From Lachnospiraceae bacterium UBA6998 (GTDB taxonomy: Bacteria > Bacillota > Clostridia > Lachnospirales > Lachnospiraceae), in NCBI GenBank assembly GCA_002448395.1, contig DJXS01000113.1, positions 1-12,908 on the forward strand: DNA of 12,908 bases, read 5' to 3'. Every line of letters begins with the position of its first letter. Within the stretch, counting starts at the first letter, position 1. Made by a program: the position numbers and the translations under genes. The notes beneath the pieces are model-generated. The model was not told where the DNA came from and did no database searches. It saw only the letters and a program-made list of their open reading frames with translations. Below are positions 1 to 6,060 of the stretch, one piece after another.

Positions 1-342
1 GCGATCGCGGTAGCAGCTTCCAAAGTGAGCGCGCCCTTTATGGGCCTCGTCATCAAAGGCATCCTCTGCAACATCCTCGTAGTGCTTGCAGTGTGGTTCG
101 CGGCCGGCGCCAAAGACATGATCGGCAAGATCTGGGCCATCTGGTTCCCGATCACGATGTTCGTCTTCTCGGGCTTCGAGCACTGCGTCGCCAACATGAC
201 CTACATCCCGCTGGGCATGATGCTCGGCGCCGAAGTCAGCATCGGCCAGCTGCTGGTCGCCAATCTCCTGCCGGTCACCATCGGCAACCTCATCGGAGGC
301 GCGGTGATCATGCCGCTGATCTACTATTATTCTTATCGCTGA
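1..342 (+). CDS. Formate/nitrite transporter family channel, 3' end (partial)
   Basis: This is the C-terminal 113 codons (112 residues and TGA) of a formate/nitrite transporter (FNT) family protein. The reading frame is open to the left edge, so the 5' part lies outside the window; family members are about 270-285 residues, so over half is missing. The visible part contains the family hallmark GFEHCVANMTYIP after a membrane helix, then further hydrophobic helices and a short tail YYYSYR. FNT proteins are pentameric inner-membrane channels that pass formate, nitrite or related small anions. In a fermenting anaerobe, formate export or uptake is the likeliest job, but FocA-, NirC- and Fnt-type substrates cannot be separated from this fragment. 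The GTG at position 25 is an internal valine codon, not the real start. A terminator follows directly. Confidence 0.9.
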   Translation, partial: AIAVAASKVSAPFMGLVIKGILCNILVVLAVWFAAGAKDMIGKIWAIWFPITMFVFSGFEHCVANMTYIPLGMMLGAEVSIGQLLVANLLPVTIGNLIGGAVIMPLIYYYSYR

Positions 343-357
343 TCTCACTAAAAAATG

Positions 358-410
358 AAGGCTGTGAAAGCCCGGGCTATTAGTTTTCCCGCGGCTTCAC
401 AGCCTTTTTT
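358..410. terminator. Bidirectional intrinsic terminator
   Basis: An 11-bp perfect stem AAGGCTGTGAA (358-368) pairs with TTCACAGCCTT (396-406). The stem continues inward with GCC/GGC pairs, and T runs to position 410 on the + strand. On the minus strand the same stem is followed by TTCATTTTTTAG. It therefore suits both the channel gene on the left and the convergent XRE regulator gene on the right. Confidence 0.85.
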
Positions 411-468
411 ATGTATTCAAGACACTCGCCTCTATCTCTAATCCGCAGCCGGGTTTTTCATTCGATCA

Positions 469-831
469 TCACTGTTCAATGATCTTTTCGGCAATATATG
501 CAAGAACCTGTAACTGTTCTTTAGACAGTTCTGATATAACAGAGATAAGTTTGAGACGGAAAGAATCTTCCTCATCCACGATCAGTTTATACGCCATTTT
601 CCTGACTATGGCATCGCGACCTTTCTTTACGAAAATCTCCCCTTCACCGGTATCCAGCCATTCCCGGTTGACTCCAAAAGTCTCACAAACAACTCTTTTA
701 ACTGATTCCGTTGGCTCATTTCTTCCAACTTCATAATTGGCGACCGTTCCTCTTTTGATACCGATCTCATCAGCAAACTGTTGCTGCGTAAGGCCAAGAG
801 CTTTTCTCAGTTTCACGATCCTTTCCCGCAT
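469..831 (-). CDS. XRE-family (Cro/CI-type) transcriptional regulator
   Basis: A 120-residue DNA-binding regulator. The N-terminal helix-turn-helix domain spans about residues 3-60: scaffold helix TQQQFADEIG (15-24), then recognition helix around KRGTVANYEVG (26-36) and the typical NEPT turn. This is followed by the VNREWLDTGEGEIF segment common in phage-like and mobile-element repressors of Firmicutes. The C-terminal part (about 75-120) is helical and charged, ending in a segment with the pattern LSKEQLQVLAYIAEKI. No peptidase (LexA-like) domain is present. The start is supported by AAGGAGG at 840-846, about 8 nt upstream. It is divergent from a small-protein/lipoprotein pair, and a dyad (874-878/889-893) overlaps its own -35, so autorepression and control of the divergent genes are likely but inferred. 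The gene is AT-rich compared with its flanks. Confidence 0.85.
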   Translation of the reverse strand: MRERIVKLRKALGLTQQQFADEIGIKRGTVANYEVGRNEPTESVKRVVCETFGVNREWLDTGEGEIFVKKGRDAIVRKMAYKLIVDEEDSFRLKLISVISELSKEQLQVLAYIAEKIIEQ

Positions 832-855
832 ATATCCATCCTCCTTATCATTATT

Positions 856-884
856 ATTTTATAGTCTGAACATACAACTGTAAA
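856..884 (-). promoter_or_regulatory. Putative promoter of the XRE regulator, with overlapping dyad
   Basis: On the minus strand, TTTACA (879-884) and TAAAAT (856-861) are separated by 17 nt. A short inverted repeat ACAAC (874-878) / GTTGT (889-893) straddles the -35, the usual place for an autorepressor operator. The motif match is good; the operator role is inferred. Confidence 0.5.
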
Positions 885-911
885 CTCTGTTGTGATACCT
901 ACGATGTTTTG

Positions 912-940
912 TTGACCCTAATAGATATCTGCTATACAAT
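912..940 (+). promoter_or_regulatory. Putative promoter of the small-protein/lipoprotein operon
   Basis: TTGACC (912-917) and TACAAT (935-940) are separated by 17 nt, close to the sigma-A consensus. The -10 lies inside the left arm of the 14-bp inverted repeat at 934-981, so a protein bound there would block RNA polymerase. Confidence 0.6.
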
Positions 941-981
941 AGCAACAAATACACATTTTAGTGCTTATGTTGCTATTGTAT
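934..981. promoter_or_regulatory. 14-bp perfect inverted repeat, candidate XRE operator
   Basis: ATACAATAGCAACA (934-947) is perfectly complementary to TGTTGCTATTGTAT (968-981), with a 20-nt AT-rich spacer. The left arm covers the -10 of the rightward promoter, so most of it would not be transcribed. That favours a DNA operator with two half-sites over an RNA hairpin. The divergent XRE protein is the obvious candidate binder (inference). Confidence 0.55.
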
Positions 982-1004
982 GGTATGTGAGGGATTGAAA
1001 AAAG

Positions 1005-1196
1005 ATGAACGAACAAGAATTGCATTATCTGAAAAAAATCTTTAATGCCATTCCTAAAATGACCGAAGCCGAAAAGAATCATTTTTTGAACCTTGCCAAA
1101 GAAATAAGGAAAGGCAGCATGACCGGCATAAATACGCAGGATTTTGCGCGTTTAGACGATCTGATAAAAAGAGAGACTAATGAGGAAGACGAATGA
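1005..1196 (+). CDS. Small uncharacterised protein, XRE-tail-like
   Basis: A 63-residue, highly charged, probably all-helical protein with no signal peptide or membrane segment; I do not recognise a named family. The start is supported by GAGGGA at 989-994, about 10 nt upstream (a somewhat long spacing), and by the promoter at 912-940. Residues in the middle (IPKMTEAEKNHFLNLAKEI) follow the same pattern as the C-terminal tail of the divergent XRE protein (ISELSKEQLQVLAYIAEKI), so it may be a detached XRE oligomerisation tail acting as a partner or antagonist; this is inference from a short match. It overlaps the next gene by 4 nt (ATGA), implying co-transcription and coupled translation. Confidence 0.65.
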   Translation: MNEQELHYLKKIFNAIPKMTEAEKNHFLNLAKEIRKGSMTGINTQDFARLDDLIKRETNEEDE

Positions 1197-1570
1197 AGAA
1201 GATTATTGAGATCATCATGATAGGTATAGTACTTGCCCTGAACTGCGCGGCATGCGGCAGTGCTCCAGCAGAAACAGAGACAATAGCGAATACTGCAGAA
1301 CTGTCAGCGACAGCCGCAAGGCTGATTGGCTGCAGCGAAGAAACCGCCCTCAATCTTTTGGAAGAAATAAGTACCGACTTGGGAGAAATAACAGAGTTGG
1401 ACAACGCTCCGCAGGAAATGCTTCCTCCTGAGTTCAAGAGGATCATAAAAGTGACAGCGGAAGGAAATCTCTACTATGTCGGAATCGGCAAAGGAGACGG
1501 GGCGGATGAATACTATGTAGGAAACATCGTATCCTCGGATGGTGTACTGATCAAAAGCCTCATCAAGTGA
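1193..1570 (+). CDS. Small putative lipoprotein, unknown function
   Basis: A 125-residue protein starting MKKIIEIIMIGIVLALNCAACGS. It has a basic start and a hydrophobic stretch ending in Cys-Ala-Ala-Cys (residues 18-21), then an Ala/Glu/Thr-rich linker. Cys21 would be the lipidated residue, but Asn17/Cys18 before it make the lipobox imperfect, so secretion is likely and lipidation plausible. The mature part holds a helical segment (about 38-65) and a C-terminal beta-rich segment with an EGNLYYVGIGKGDGADEYYV core. I recognise no family. The ATG overlaps the stop of the preceding small gene (1193-1196, ATGA), indicating coupling. The gene sits in the AT-rich island between two bidirectional terminators. 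Export of a lipoprotein under an XRE repressor could suggest a surface, exclusion or signalling role, but nothing in the sequence proves it. Confidence 0.7.
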   Translation: MKKIIEIIMIGIVLALNCAACGSAPAETETIANTAELSATAARLIGCSEETALNLLEEISTDLGEITELDNAPQEMLPPEFKRIIKVTAEGNLYYVGIGKGDGADEYYVGNIVSSDGVLIKSLIK

Positions 1571-1599
1571 AAGACAGACATCTCATGATAAAAAAGGAA

Positions 1600-1641
1600 A
1601 AGCCGCAGTGCCGGAGAATAGTCATCCCGGCACCGCGGCTT
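1600..1641. terminator. Bidirectional intrinsic terminator
   Basis: A 15-bp stem with one A/C mismatch: AAGCCGCAGTGCCGG (1600-1614) pairs with CCGGCACCGCGGCTT (1627-1641), with a 12-nt loop. On the minus strand it is followed by TTCCTTTTTTATC, a good U tract for the surface-protein gene. On the + strand it is followed by CTTTCAT, weaker but usable for the lipoprotein operon. Confidence 0.85.
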
Positions 1642-1650
1642 CTTTCATAT

Positions 1651-3201
1651 TCAGAAATTACGTCTCTTTCTTCCCACCGTCAGTGCGATTCCGATCACCG
1701 CGGCGCCCATGAGTGCTGCGGGAATCATCGGGTTACTCTCATCTCCTGTAGGAGCTGATTTCTTCTTCGAACTCTTTTTCTCTGAAGAACTTTCCTTCTT
1801 CTCTTCGGTGACAGTGTCTGCTGCAGGAGTTTTCTCTTTGGCAGGCTCAACCTTAGGCTCTTCCTTAGGAGTTTCCGGCGGTGTCACAGGCTCTTCGCTC
1901 GATTTATCTTCCTCGAAAACTGCCTGAATAGCTAAAACCGCATCTCCCGGTATCGTAAAAGTATAGGGATTATCTTCAGAAATCAGTGTTCCGTCGTTTT
2001 CATGCACGAAACTGGAGTCGTCGACTATACCAACATACCATCCCTTGAACACATATCCGCTGTCAGCAGCAGCCGTTAAAGTGACCTTTCCGTTTACAGG
2101 AACCGTCATATCGATTGGTCCCTGCAGATCTTCCTCATTCATAAGCCCGTTGCCGCTTACGCTGTAACTGCCGCCTTCTGTAGTTCCCAGGCAAATTGCG
2201 GTATATTCTCTGATTTCTTTAAACTCTGCGCTGATCTGCACATCCCCTGCGGGCATTTTAAAGGAAGTAGTCGCCTCCTGCTCGGTATTGTCACCAAAGA
2301 CTGCGGCCTCCATCTGCTCGTCGCCTTTAAATATGCTGTAAGTTTTAATGAAATTGTTGTCTGCCGCTTTCATCTTGACGGTCACAGTGTCTCCTGCCAG
2401 GGCGACATTTGTTCCCTCAAGCTCTGTATCCACCTCAATGGTCACATTTCCGTTTCCGACATGGCTCTCTGACAGTTCATAGGCCGCGGCCTCACCTTTG
2501 ATTTCGAACAGGAAGGTTGTTTCCTTTCCGTAGTCGCCGCTTGCAACGTGCGTTGTGCCGGTGTTAGTCTGATCCGGTATGTATGTGGTATCTCCGATCA
2601 GTACGGCATCTCCGTCCTCAATGGTCTCATATTTGCGATGATCCCACGTTTTTCCGTCCGTTTTCGTTTCAACGACTTCATAGCTTCCGGTTTTGGCTTT
2701 TTTGATCCATTCCTTCACCTCGGCCTCTGCGTCGTCGACTATTGCCTGGACTTCTGCTGACTTAGGATTACTGTAAGTTACTTGCACTTCTTTTTTGTCG
2801 ACAATGGTTTTCTTCAAGCCTGCGCTGCCGCTCAGATCGATCACCACGGTCACATAAGAAACGCTGTTGTCCACTGTGTTATCGATCCAGACATCTTTGT
2901 TCTGCCCGTCCTGTGCATTTTTCGGAGCATTTTCTGCTGCAGACGCAGCCGGTGCTGCCCCTGCTGCCTCTACCGCTTTCTCTGCTTCGGGAATTGCTTC
3001 CTCCACTGCTGCCTGAGGCAATTCCTCTGCCGCAGCCTGAGGCACTTCTTCCACCGCAGCCTGAGGCACTTCCTCCACTGCTGCCTGAGGCAATTCCTCC
3101 ACCGCAGCCTGAGGCACTTCCTCCACTGCCGCGTAGACTCCCTGCGCCTGTCCTAAGACCACTCCCAACGCCAATAGTACCGGTAATACTTTCTTTTTCA
3201 T
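1651..3201 (-). CDS. Secreted, sortase-type wall-anchored repeat protein
   Basis: A 516-residue surface protein. It starts with a signal peptide (MKKKVLPVLLALGVVLGQAQ, likely cut after VYA at about residue 24). Next comes a low-complexity region of five VEE[VL]PQAA octapeptides plus a degenerate sixth, then an N-terminal domain with DVWIDNTVDNSVSYVTVVID. Two beta-rich segments follow that resemble divergent InlB-type repeats (VFKGWYVG is typical), then a Pro/Glu/Lys/Ser-rich wall-spanning linker (about 437-482). The end is a sorting signal: APTGD at 483-487, a hydrophobic helix and RKRRNF. The signal is degenerate; common clostridial forms are PKTGD or LPXTG, so the responsible sortase is uncertain. 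I chose the ATG at 3199-3201 because the signal peptide begins there and GGCGGAG lies just upstream; an earlier in-frame ATG at 3261 falls inside the promoter dyad and lacks a ribosome site. Function, perhaps adhesion or matrix binding, is inferred. Confidence 0.8.
   Translation of the reverse strand: MKKKVLPVLLALGVVLGQAQGVYAAVEEVPQAAVEELPQAAVEEVPQAAVEEVPQAAAEELPQAAVEEAIPEAEKAVEAAGAAPAASAAENAPKNAQDGQNKDVWIDNTVDNSVSYVTVVIDLSGSAGLKKTIVDKKEVQVTYSNPKSAEVQAIVDDAEAEVKEWIKKAKTGSYEVVETKTDGKTWDHRKYETIEDGDAVLIGDTTYIPDQTNTGTTHVASGDYGKETTFLFEIKGEAAAYELSESHVGNGNVTIEVDTELEGTNVALAGDTVTVKMKAADNNFIKTYSIFKGDEQMEAAVFGDNTEQEATTSFKMPAGDVQISAEFKEIREYTAICLGTTEGGSYSVSGNGLMNEEDLQGPIDMTVPVNGKVTLTAAADSGYVFKGWYVGIVDDSSFVHENDGTLISEDNPYTFTIPGDAVLAIQAVFEEDKSSEEPVTPPETPKEEPKVEPAKEKTPAADTVTEEKKESSSEKKSSKKKSAPTGDESNPMIPAALMGAAVIGIALTVGRKRRNF
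3001..3132 (-). repeat. 24-bp tandem repeats encoding VEE[VL]PQAA
   Basis: The 10-mer GCCTGAGGCA recurs at 3011, 3035, 3059, 3083 and 3107, a strict 24-bp period. Each unit encodes one octapeptide, so copy-number change stays in frame. The units differ at silent or Val/Leu positions. Such arrays in surface proteins commonly vary in number between strains. Confidence 0.9.
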
Positions 3202-3228
3202 TTCTCCGCCCGCCTTTTCAATACTGCC

Positions 3229-3273
3229 ACTATAGTTACTGATAAATAAATCGGTAGTCATATAACTACCGAT
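3229..3273 (-). promoter_or_regulatory. Putative activator-type promoter of the surface-protein gene
   Basis: On the minus strand a -10-like TATAGT lies at 3229-3234 with no good -35. At the -35 position is a perfect dyad: ATCGGTAGT (3250-3258) / ACTACCGAT (3265-3273), with a 6-nt spacer. The dyad centre (about 3261.5) is roughly 40 nt upstream of the predicted start near 3222, matching class II activator geometry known for LuxR-type proteins. Binding by the adjacent LuxR-type regulator is inferred. Confidence 0.45.
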
Positions 3274-3403
3274 ACTTCATCAAAATATGGCAGCGCGGGG
3301 CGCGCGGCAAGATAGTTTCGCGGTGGGAAGCCTGTTTTAGAGGGGGTAGGTTTAGGGTAGGCGGGCCCATCCGGGCTTTTAGAACGCTTTTCAGAGGTTC
3401 CGA

Positions 3404-3455
3404 CCGGGGGTTAGAACGCAATTTAGGAATCTGACGGCCGGTCAGTTACCCCCGG
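3404..3455 (-). terminator. Weak nested hairpins after the LuxR-type gene
   Basis: CCGGGGGT (3404-3411) pairs with ACCCCCGG (3448-3455), which includes the stop codon of the LuxR-type gene. This encloses a palindromic CTGACGGCCGGTCAG (3431-3445). No T run follows on either strand, so a terminator role is uncertain. The remaining gap 3274-3403 is GC-rich; apart from two 9-bp direct repeats TTAGAACGC (3379-3387 and 3411-3419) I see nothing coding in it. Confidence 0.3.
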
Positions 3456-4831
3456 TAGGTCTCGAAGATCGTCAGAAGTTCCTTCCTGTTTTTACATCCG
3501 GTCTTCTGCAGCAGATTCCTGACGTGGAATTTCACGGTGTTTTCTGAGATGCACAAATGGTCGGCAATCTCCGAGTTGGTCTTTTTGTCCAGGATCAGAT
3601 GAAGCATATCCTGTTCCCTCAGAGACAGGTCATGGACCGCGGCGAACTGCGCGAAACGCTCCTTCTCGCTCTGCTGATGCACTGCCTCCGGGATATACAG
3701 CACCTGATACAACTTGAAGAACAGAGCGACAGATGCGGCGAACAGAGCTGCGGTCAGTCCCACCTGGATCGCAGCATGATCTGCAAGAAGAAGGCAGAGC
3801 CCCTCTCCAAGAGCATCCCCGGCTCTTCCTGCCAAAAGACCGGCTCCGGACAGGTACATCAGATTTCTCTCCGCGGCTATGTCAGAGAAAAGAATGACCC
3901 TGTAGACAGAATAAAATCCGAAGGTGAAATAGCTCAGCACCCAGAATAATACCGAAGGAATCGGCTCCCCGCGCAGCGAAAAGATGATAAACGGTATGAT
4001 CAGCGCTGTCAGTGCGCAGATCGCCCCGTATTTTCTGTTCCGGTCGGTGACAAATCCGGCTATAAGAAGCCCTGCGGCATATACCAGACGCGAGAACTCC
4101 ACGTTGACGATCTGTCCGAGGTCCGCTGCAGGAAACGCGAAGCCGCCGCTGTTCACAATGCTGAATAAGAACACTAAGAGGCCGGCCTGCAGCAAAAAGG
4201 CCATCTTCACCGGATTTCTCTGGTCCAGCCTTGCGTCGTTCTCCTCTCCGGCGTCTGTATTTTGGCCCGCGATCGTTCTTTCTGCCATGATCGCCGCGAT
4301 CGTCAGCACAAGGCAGATGAGAAGGACCATGCTTGAATAGTATATTTTGCCGCCTCCGACCAGAGACAAGAGCCACGATGCCAAAATAGCGGCCGCATAA
4401 GAAACACCGAACACTGTGGCTTTCCTGTCAGAAGCTGCATTTTGGGTGAGAGCTCGCAGATAATGCCCTGCGATCATTCCGCACACCAGATTCATCATAA
4501 GACCGGACAGGATCGTCAGCCCTGCGGCGGGGCTCAGGACCGCCGGAACCATAAGGGCCATATGCAGTACCAGCGATGCCGGCAGCAGAATTCCCGACAG
4601 ATCGGGTCTTCTGTGAAGGATCATCTCATAGACCGCGATTCCGAGTGCCTGGAGAAGATACCCGATCACCATCGTGCAGACGTCGGTAGCACCCGCGGTG
4701 ATCTGGTTCAACAGGTGGTACTCCCAGGAGAGCCATCCGGTCGAAGTCACAAGAAAACACAGCGCGATCAGGACCGCGCAGTTTATATCTGAACTATCTG
4801 TAAATCTTCTTCTAATTGCTATTTCCGGCAT
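3446..4831 (-). CDS. Membrane-anchored LuxR-type transcriptional regulator (transporter-like N-terminus)
   Basis: A 461-residue protein in two parts. Residues about 15-385 form roughly twelve hydrophobic helices laid out like a major-facilitator transporter. Residues about 402-461 are a LuxR/GerE helix-turn-helix (LSLREQDMLHLILDKKTNSEIADHLCISENTVKFHVRNLLQKTG region), with the conserved NSEIA and SENTVKFHVRNLLQK segments. It probably senses a ligand or envelope state at the membrane and binds DNA from there; this architecture recurs in gut Actinobacteria and some Clostridia, but its signals are mostly unknown. I chose ATG 4831 because GGAGG at 4839-4843 is 7 nt away; a GTG at 4834 directly precedes it and is the alternative. 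It lies beside and co-directional with the surface-protein gene, whose promoter holds a dyad, suggesting a regulator-target pair (inference). Confidence 0.85.
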   Translation of the reverse strand: MPEIAIRRRFTDSSDINCAVLIALCFLVTSTGWLSWEYHLLNQITAGATDVCTMVIGYLLQALGIAVYEMILHRRPDLSGILLPASLVLHMALMVPAVLSPAAGLTILSGLMMNLVCGMIAGHYLRALTQNAASDRKATVFGVSYAAAILASWLLSLVGGGKIYYSSMVLLICLVLTIAAIMAERTIAGQNTDAGEENDARLDQRNPVKMAFLLQAGLLVFLFSIVNSGGFAFPAADLGQIVNVEFSRLVYAAGLLIAGFVTDRNRKYGAICALTALIIPFIIFSLRGEPIPSVLFWVLSYFTFGFYSVYRVILFSDIAAERNLMYLSGAGLLAGRAGDALGEGLCLLLADHAAIQVGLTAALFAASVALFFKLYQVLYIPEAVHQQSEKERFAQFAAVHDLSLREQDMLHLILDKKTNSEIADHLCISENTVKFHVRNLLQKTGCKNRKELLTIFETYRG

Positions 4832-4859
4832 CACGGCACCTCCGTTCTAATGCTTAGAG

Positions 4860-4888
4860 AGTATACTATTTTTCGGCAATAGTGAAGC
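4860..4888 (-). promoter_or_regulatory. Possible promoter of the LuxR-type gene
   Basis: On the minus strand TATACT (4860-4865) is a near-consensus -10, 29 nt before the ATG. The -35 is poor: TTCACT at 15 nt spacing or GCTTCA at 17 nt. Confidence 0.35.
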
Positions 4889-4936
4889 CGTAATTTCCAG
4901 TTCCGGCAGCAGGTAAAAAGATTGAACTGATCAGGA

Positions 4937-5000
4937 TTTGCCCGGCTCAGAAAACCGTCGGATCAGACTTTTGCCCGGCTCAGAAGATCGTCCGGATCAG
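4937..5000. repeat. Imperfect tandem duplication covering the azlD 3' end
   Basis: TTTGCCCGGCTCAGAA begins at 4937 and again at 4970. The similarity runs 30-31 nt (4937-4966 and 4970-5000) and ends in GGATCAG in both. The second copy contains the last codons and stop of azlD; the first is a decayed copy just beyond the stop. No clear intrinsic terminator is visible between azlD and 4870. Confidence 0.75.
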
Positions 5001-5291
5001 CACCATGTAGACCGCAGTCCCCAGCAGGATGCTGATCAGCGAGTTTCTCTTGAGCACCTGCGCGCATACTACACAGCCCGCTGCGATCAATTCAGGAAGT
5101 CCATACGGCTGTGCCAGCGGCGTGATATCCTTCAGGCAATAGATCACCAGCATGCCGATGATCGCCGGGGGAAGCACCTTCCCCAGATAAGTGATGTAGG
5201 GCGGAGTCTCTTTTCGGAACACCAGAAAAGGCAGGAACCTCAGAAGGATTGTCACAACTGCCATCACCGCGATAAGAATTACTGATCTCAC
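4980..5291 (-). CDS. azlD: AzlD-type branched-chain amino acid exporter subunit
   Basis: A 103-residue hydrophobic protein with about four membrane helices. It matches the AzlD family in length and pattern: VRSVILIAVMAVVTILLRFLPF at the start, VLPPAIIGMLVIYCLKD in the middle, and a final helix ending VYMVLIRTIF. AzlD is the small partner of AzlC; in known pairs the two form an inner-membrane exporter of leucine, isoleucine, valine or analogues. The start is GTG at 5289-5291, preceded by GAGGAGG with 7 nt spacing. That GTG overlaps the azlC stop by 4 nt (GTGA), so translation is coupled. The frame stays open further upstream but that extension lies inside azlC and is not family-like. Confidence 0.88.
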   Translation of the reverse strand: MRSVILIAVMAVVTILLRFLPFLVFRKETPPYITYLGKVLPPAIIGMLVIYCLKDITPLAQPYGLPELIAAGCVVCAQVLKRNSLISILLGTAVYMVLIRTIF

Positions 5292-5980
5292 TGTTTTGCC
5301 TCCTCTCTGTCTTGGGCTTCCTCTTTGCCCCGAAGAAGCGTGAGGACCAATGTGATCAGCAGCATAGCCGGGATCAGGAACCTGTCCCTCCCAAAGATCA
5401 CCAGGCACACAAGCGTACTCAGAAGCCCTGTCAGGGCCGGAATGTGATCCTTCGTCGTCAGCCACTGCTCCGTAAAGGCCGCTATAAACAGCGCCGTCAT
5501 GGAGAATTCGATGCCCGCCGTCGAAAAAGGGATCACCGCGCCCAGCAGACTTCCGAGAATACTCCCTGTGACCCAGTAGCTGTGGTTGAACAGCGACACG
5601 AAGAACCTGTAGGCATTCGGGTCCGCCCCCTCCGGTGTCTTCCCGTCACACAGCAGCGAGTAGGTCTCGTCCGTCAGTGCAAATATCATATACGGTTTGT
5701 ATTTGCCGGCGTCTTTGTAGAGGTCAACCATGGAAATGCTGTAGAACAGATGCCTCGCGTTTACCATGACCGTCGTCAGCGCTGTCGTGATGACCGACGC
5801 GCCGCCTGTCAAAAGATTGACCCCGACATACTGCATAGAGCCAGCGTAGATGAACAGGCTCATTGCCGCGGTCCACAGCACGCCATACCCCGCATTGTGC
5901 ATCAGAATGCCGAAACCGGTCCCGAGGACGATATATCCCGCCATGACCGGGATCGACTTGTAAAAGGCTTGTTTGATCAT
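5288..5980 (-). CDS. azlC: AzlC-type branched-chain amino acid exporter
   Basis: A 230-residue membrane protein of the AzlC family (usual length about 230-250). Visible signatures are YIVLGTGFGILMHNAG near the N-terminus, SLFIYAGSMQYVGVNLL, and VNARHLFYSISM, followed by DETYSLL and further helices. With AzlD it exports branched-chain amino acids or toxic analogues; exact substrate is unknown here. AAGGGGA 7 nt before the ATG supports the start. The gene begins 80 nt after the murP stop on the same strand, so it may belong to the murQP transcript, though no functional link to cell-wall recycling is known. Neighbouring trp genes are a separate unit. Confidence 0.9.
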   Translation of the reverse strand: MIKQAFYKSIPVMAGYIVLGTGFGILMHNAGYGVLWTAAMSLFIYAGSMQYVGVNLLTGGASVITTALTTVMVNARHLFYSISMVDLYKDAGKYKPYMIFALTDETYSLLCDGKTPEGADPNAYRFFVSLFNHSYWVTGSILGSLLGAVIPFSTAGIEFSMTALFIAAFTEQWLTTKDHIPALTGLLSTLVCLVIFGRDRFLIPAMLLITLVLTLLRGKEEAQDREEAKQ

Positions 5981-6060
5981 TCGTTTATCCCCTTAAGGTA
6001 ATTACATACACAATGCGTCTTCTGCGATTCTTCTTTCTCCACAGCCTTTTCCCAGAAGAC

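Noticed and set aside
2782..3242. Open frames on the + strand, Pro/Leu- or Cys/Arg-rich
   Set aside because: They are antisense shadows of the 24-bp repeat region of the surface-protein gene and lack ribosome sites.
3202..3261. Earlier in-frame ATG for the surface-protein gene
   Set aside because: It would put 20 polar residues before the signal peptide and lies within the promoter dyad, upstream of the predicted transcription start.
3379..3419. Direct repeat TTAGAACGC as mobile-element ends or attachment sites
   Set aside because: Only 9 bp, 32 nt apart, with nothing between them that resembles an element.
5292..5465. 58-codon in-frame extension upstream of azlD
   Set aside because: It lies inside azlC, has no membrane character, and the GTG at 5291 has a perfect ribosome site and family-like start.
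6017..6060. GTCTTCTG/CAGAAGAC inverted repeat as a murP terminator
   Set aside because: Only 8 bp with a 28-nt loop and no T run on the minus strand; likely chance.
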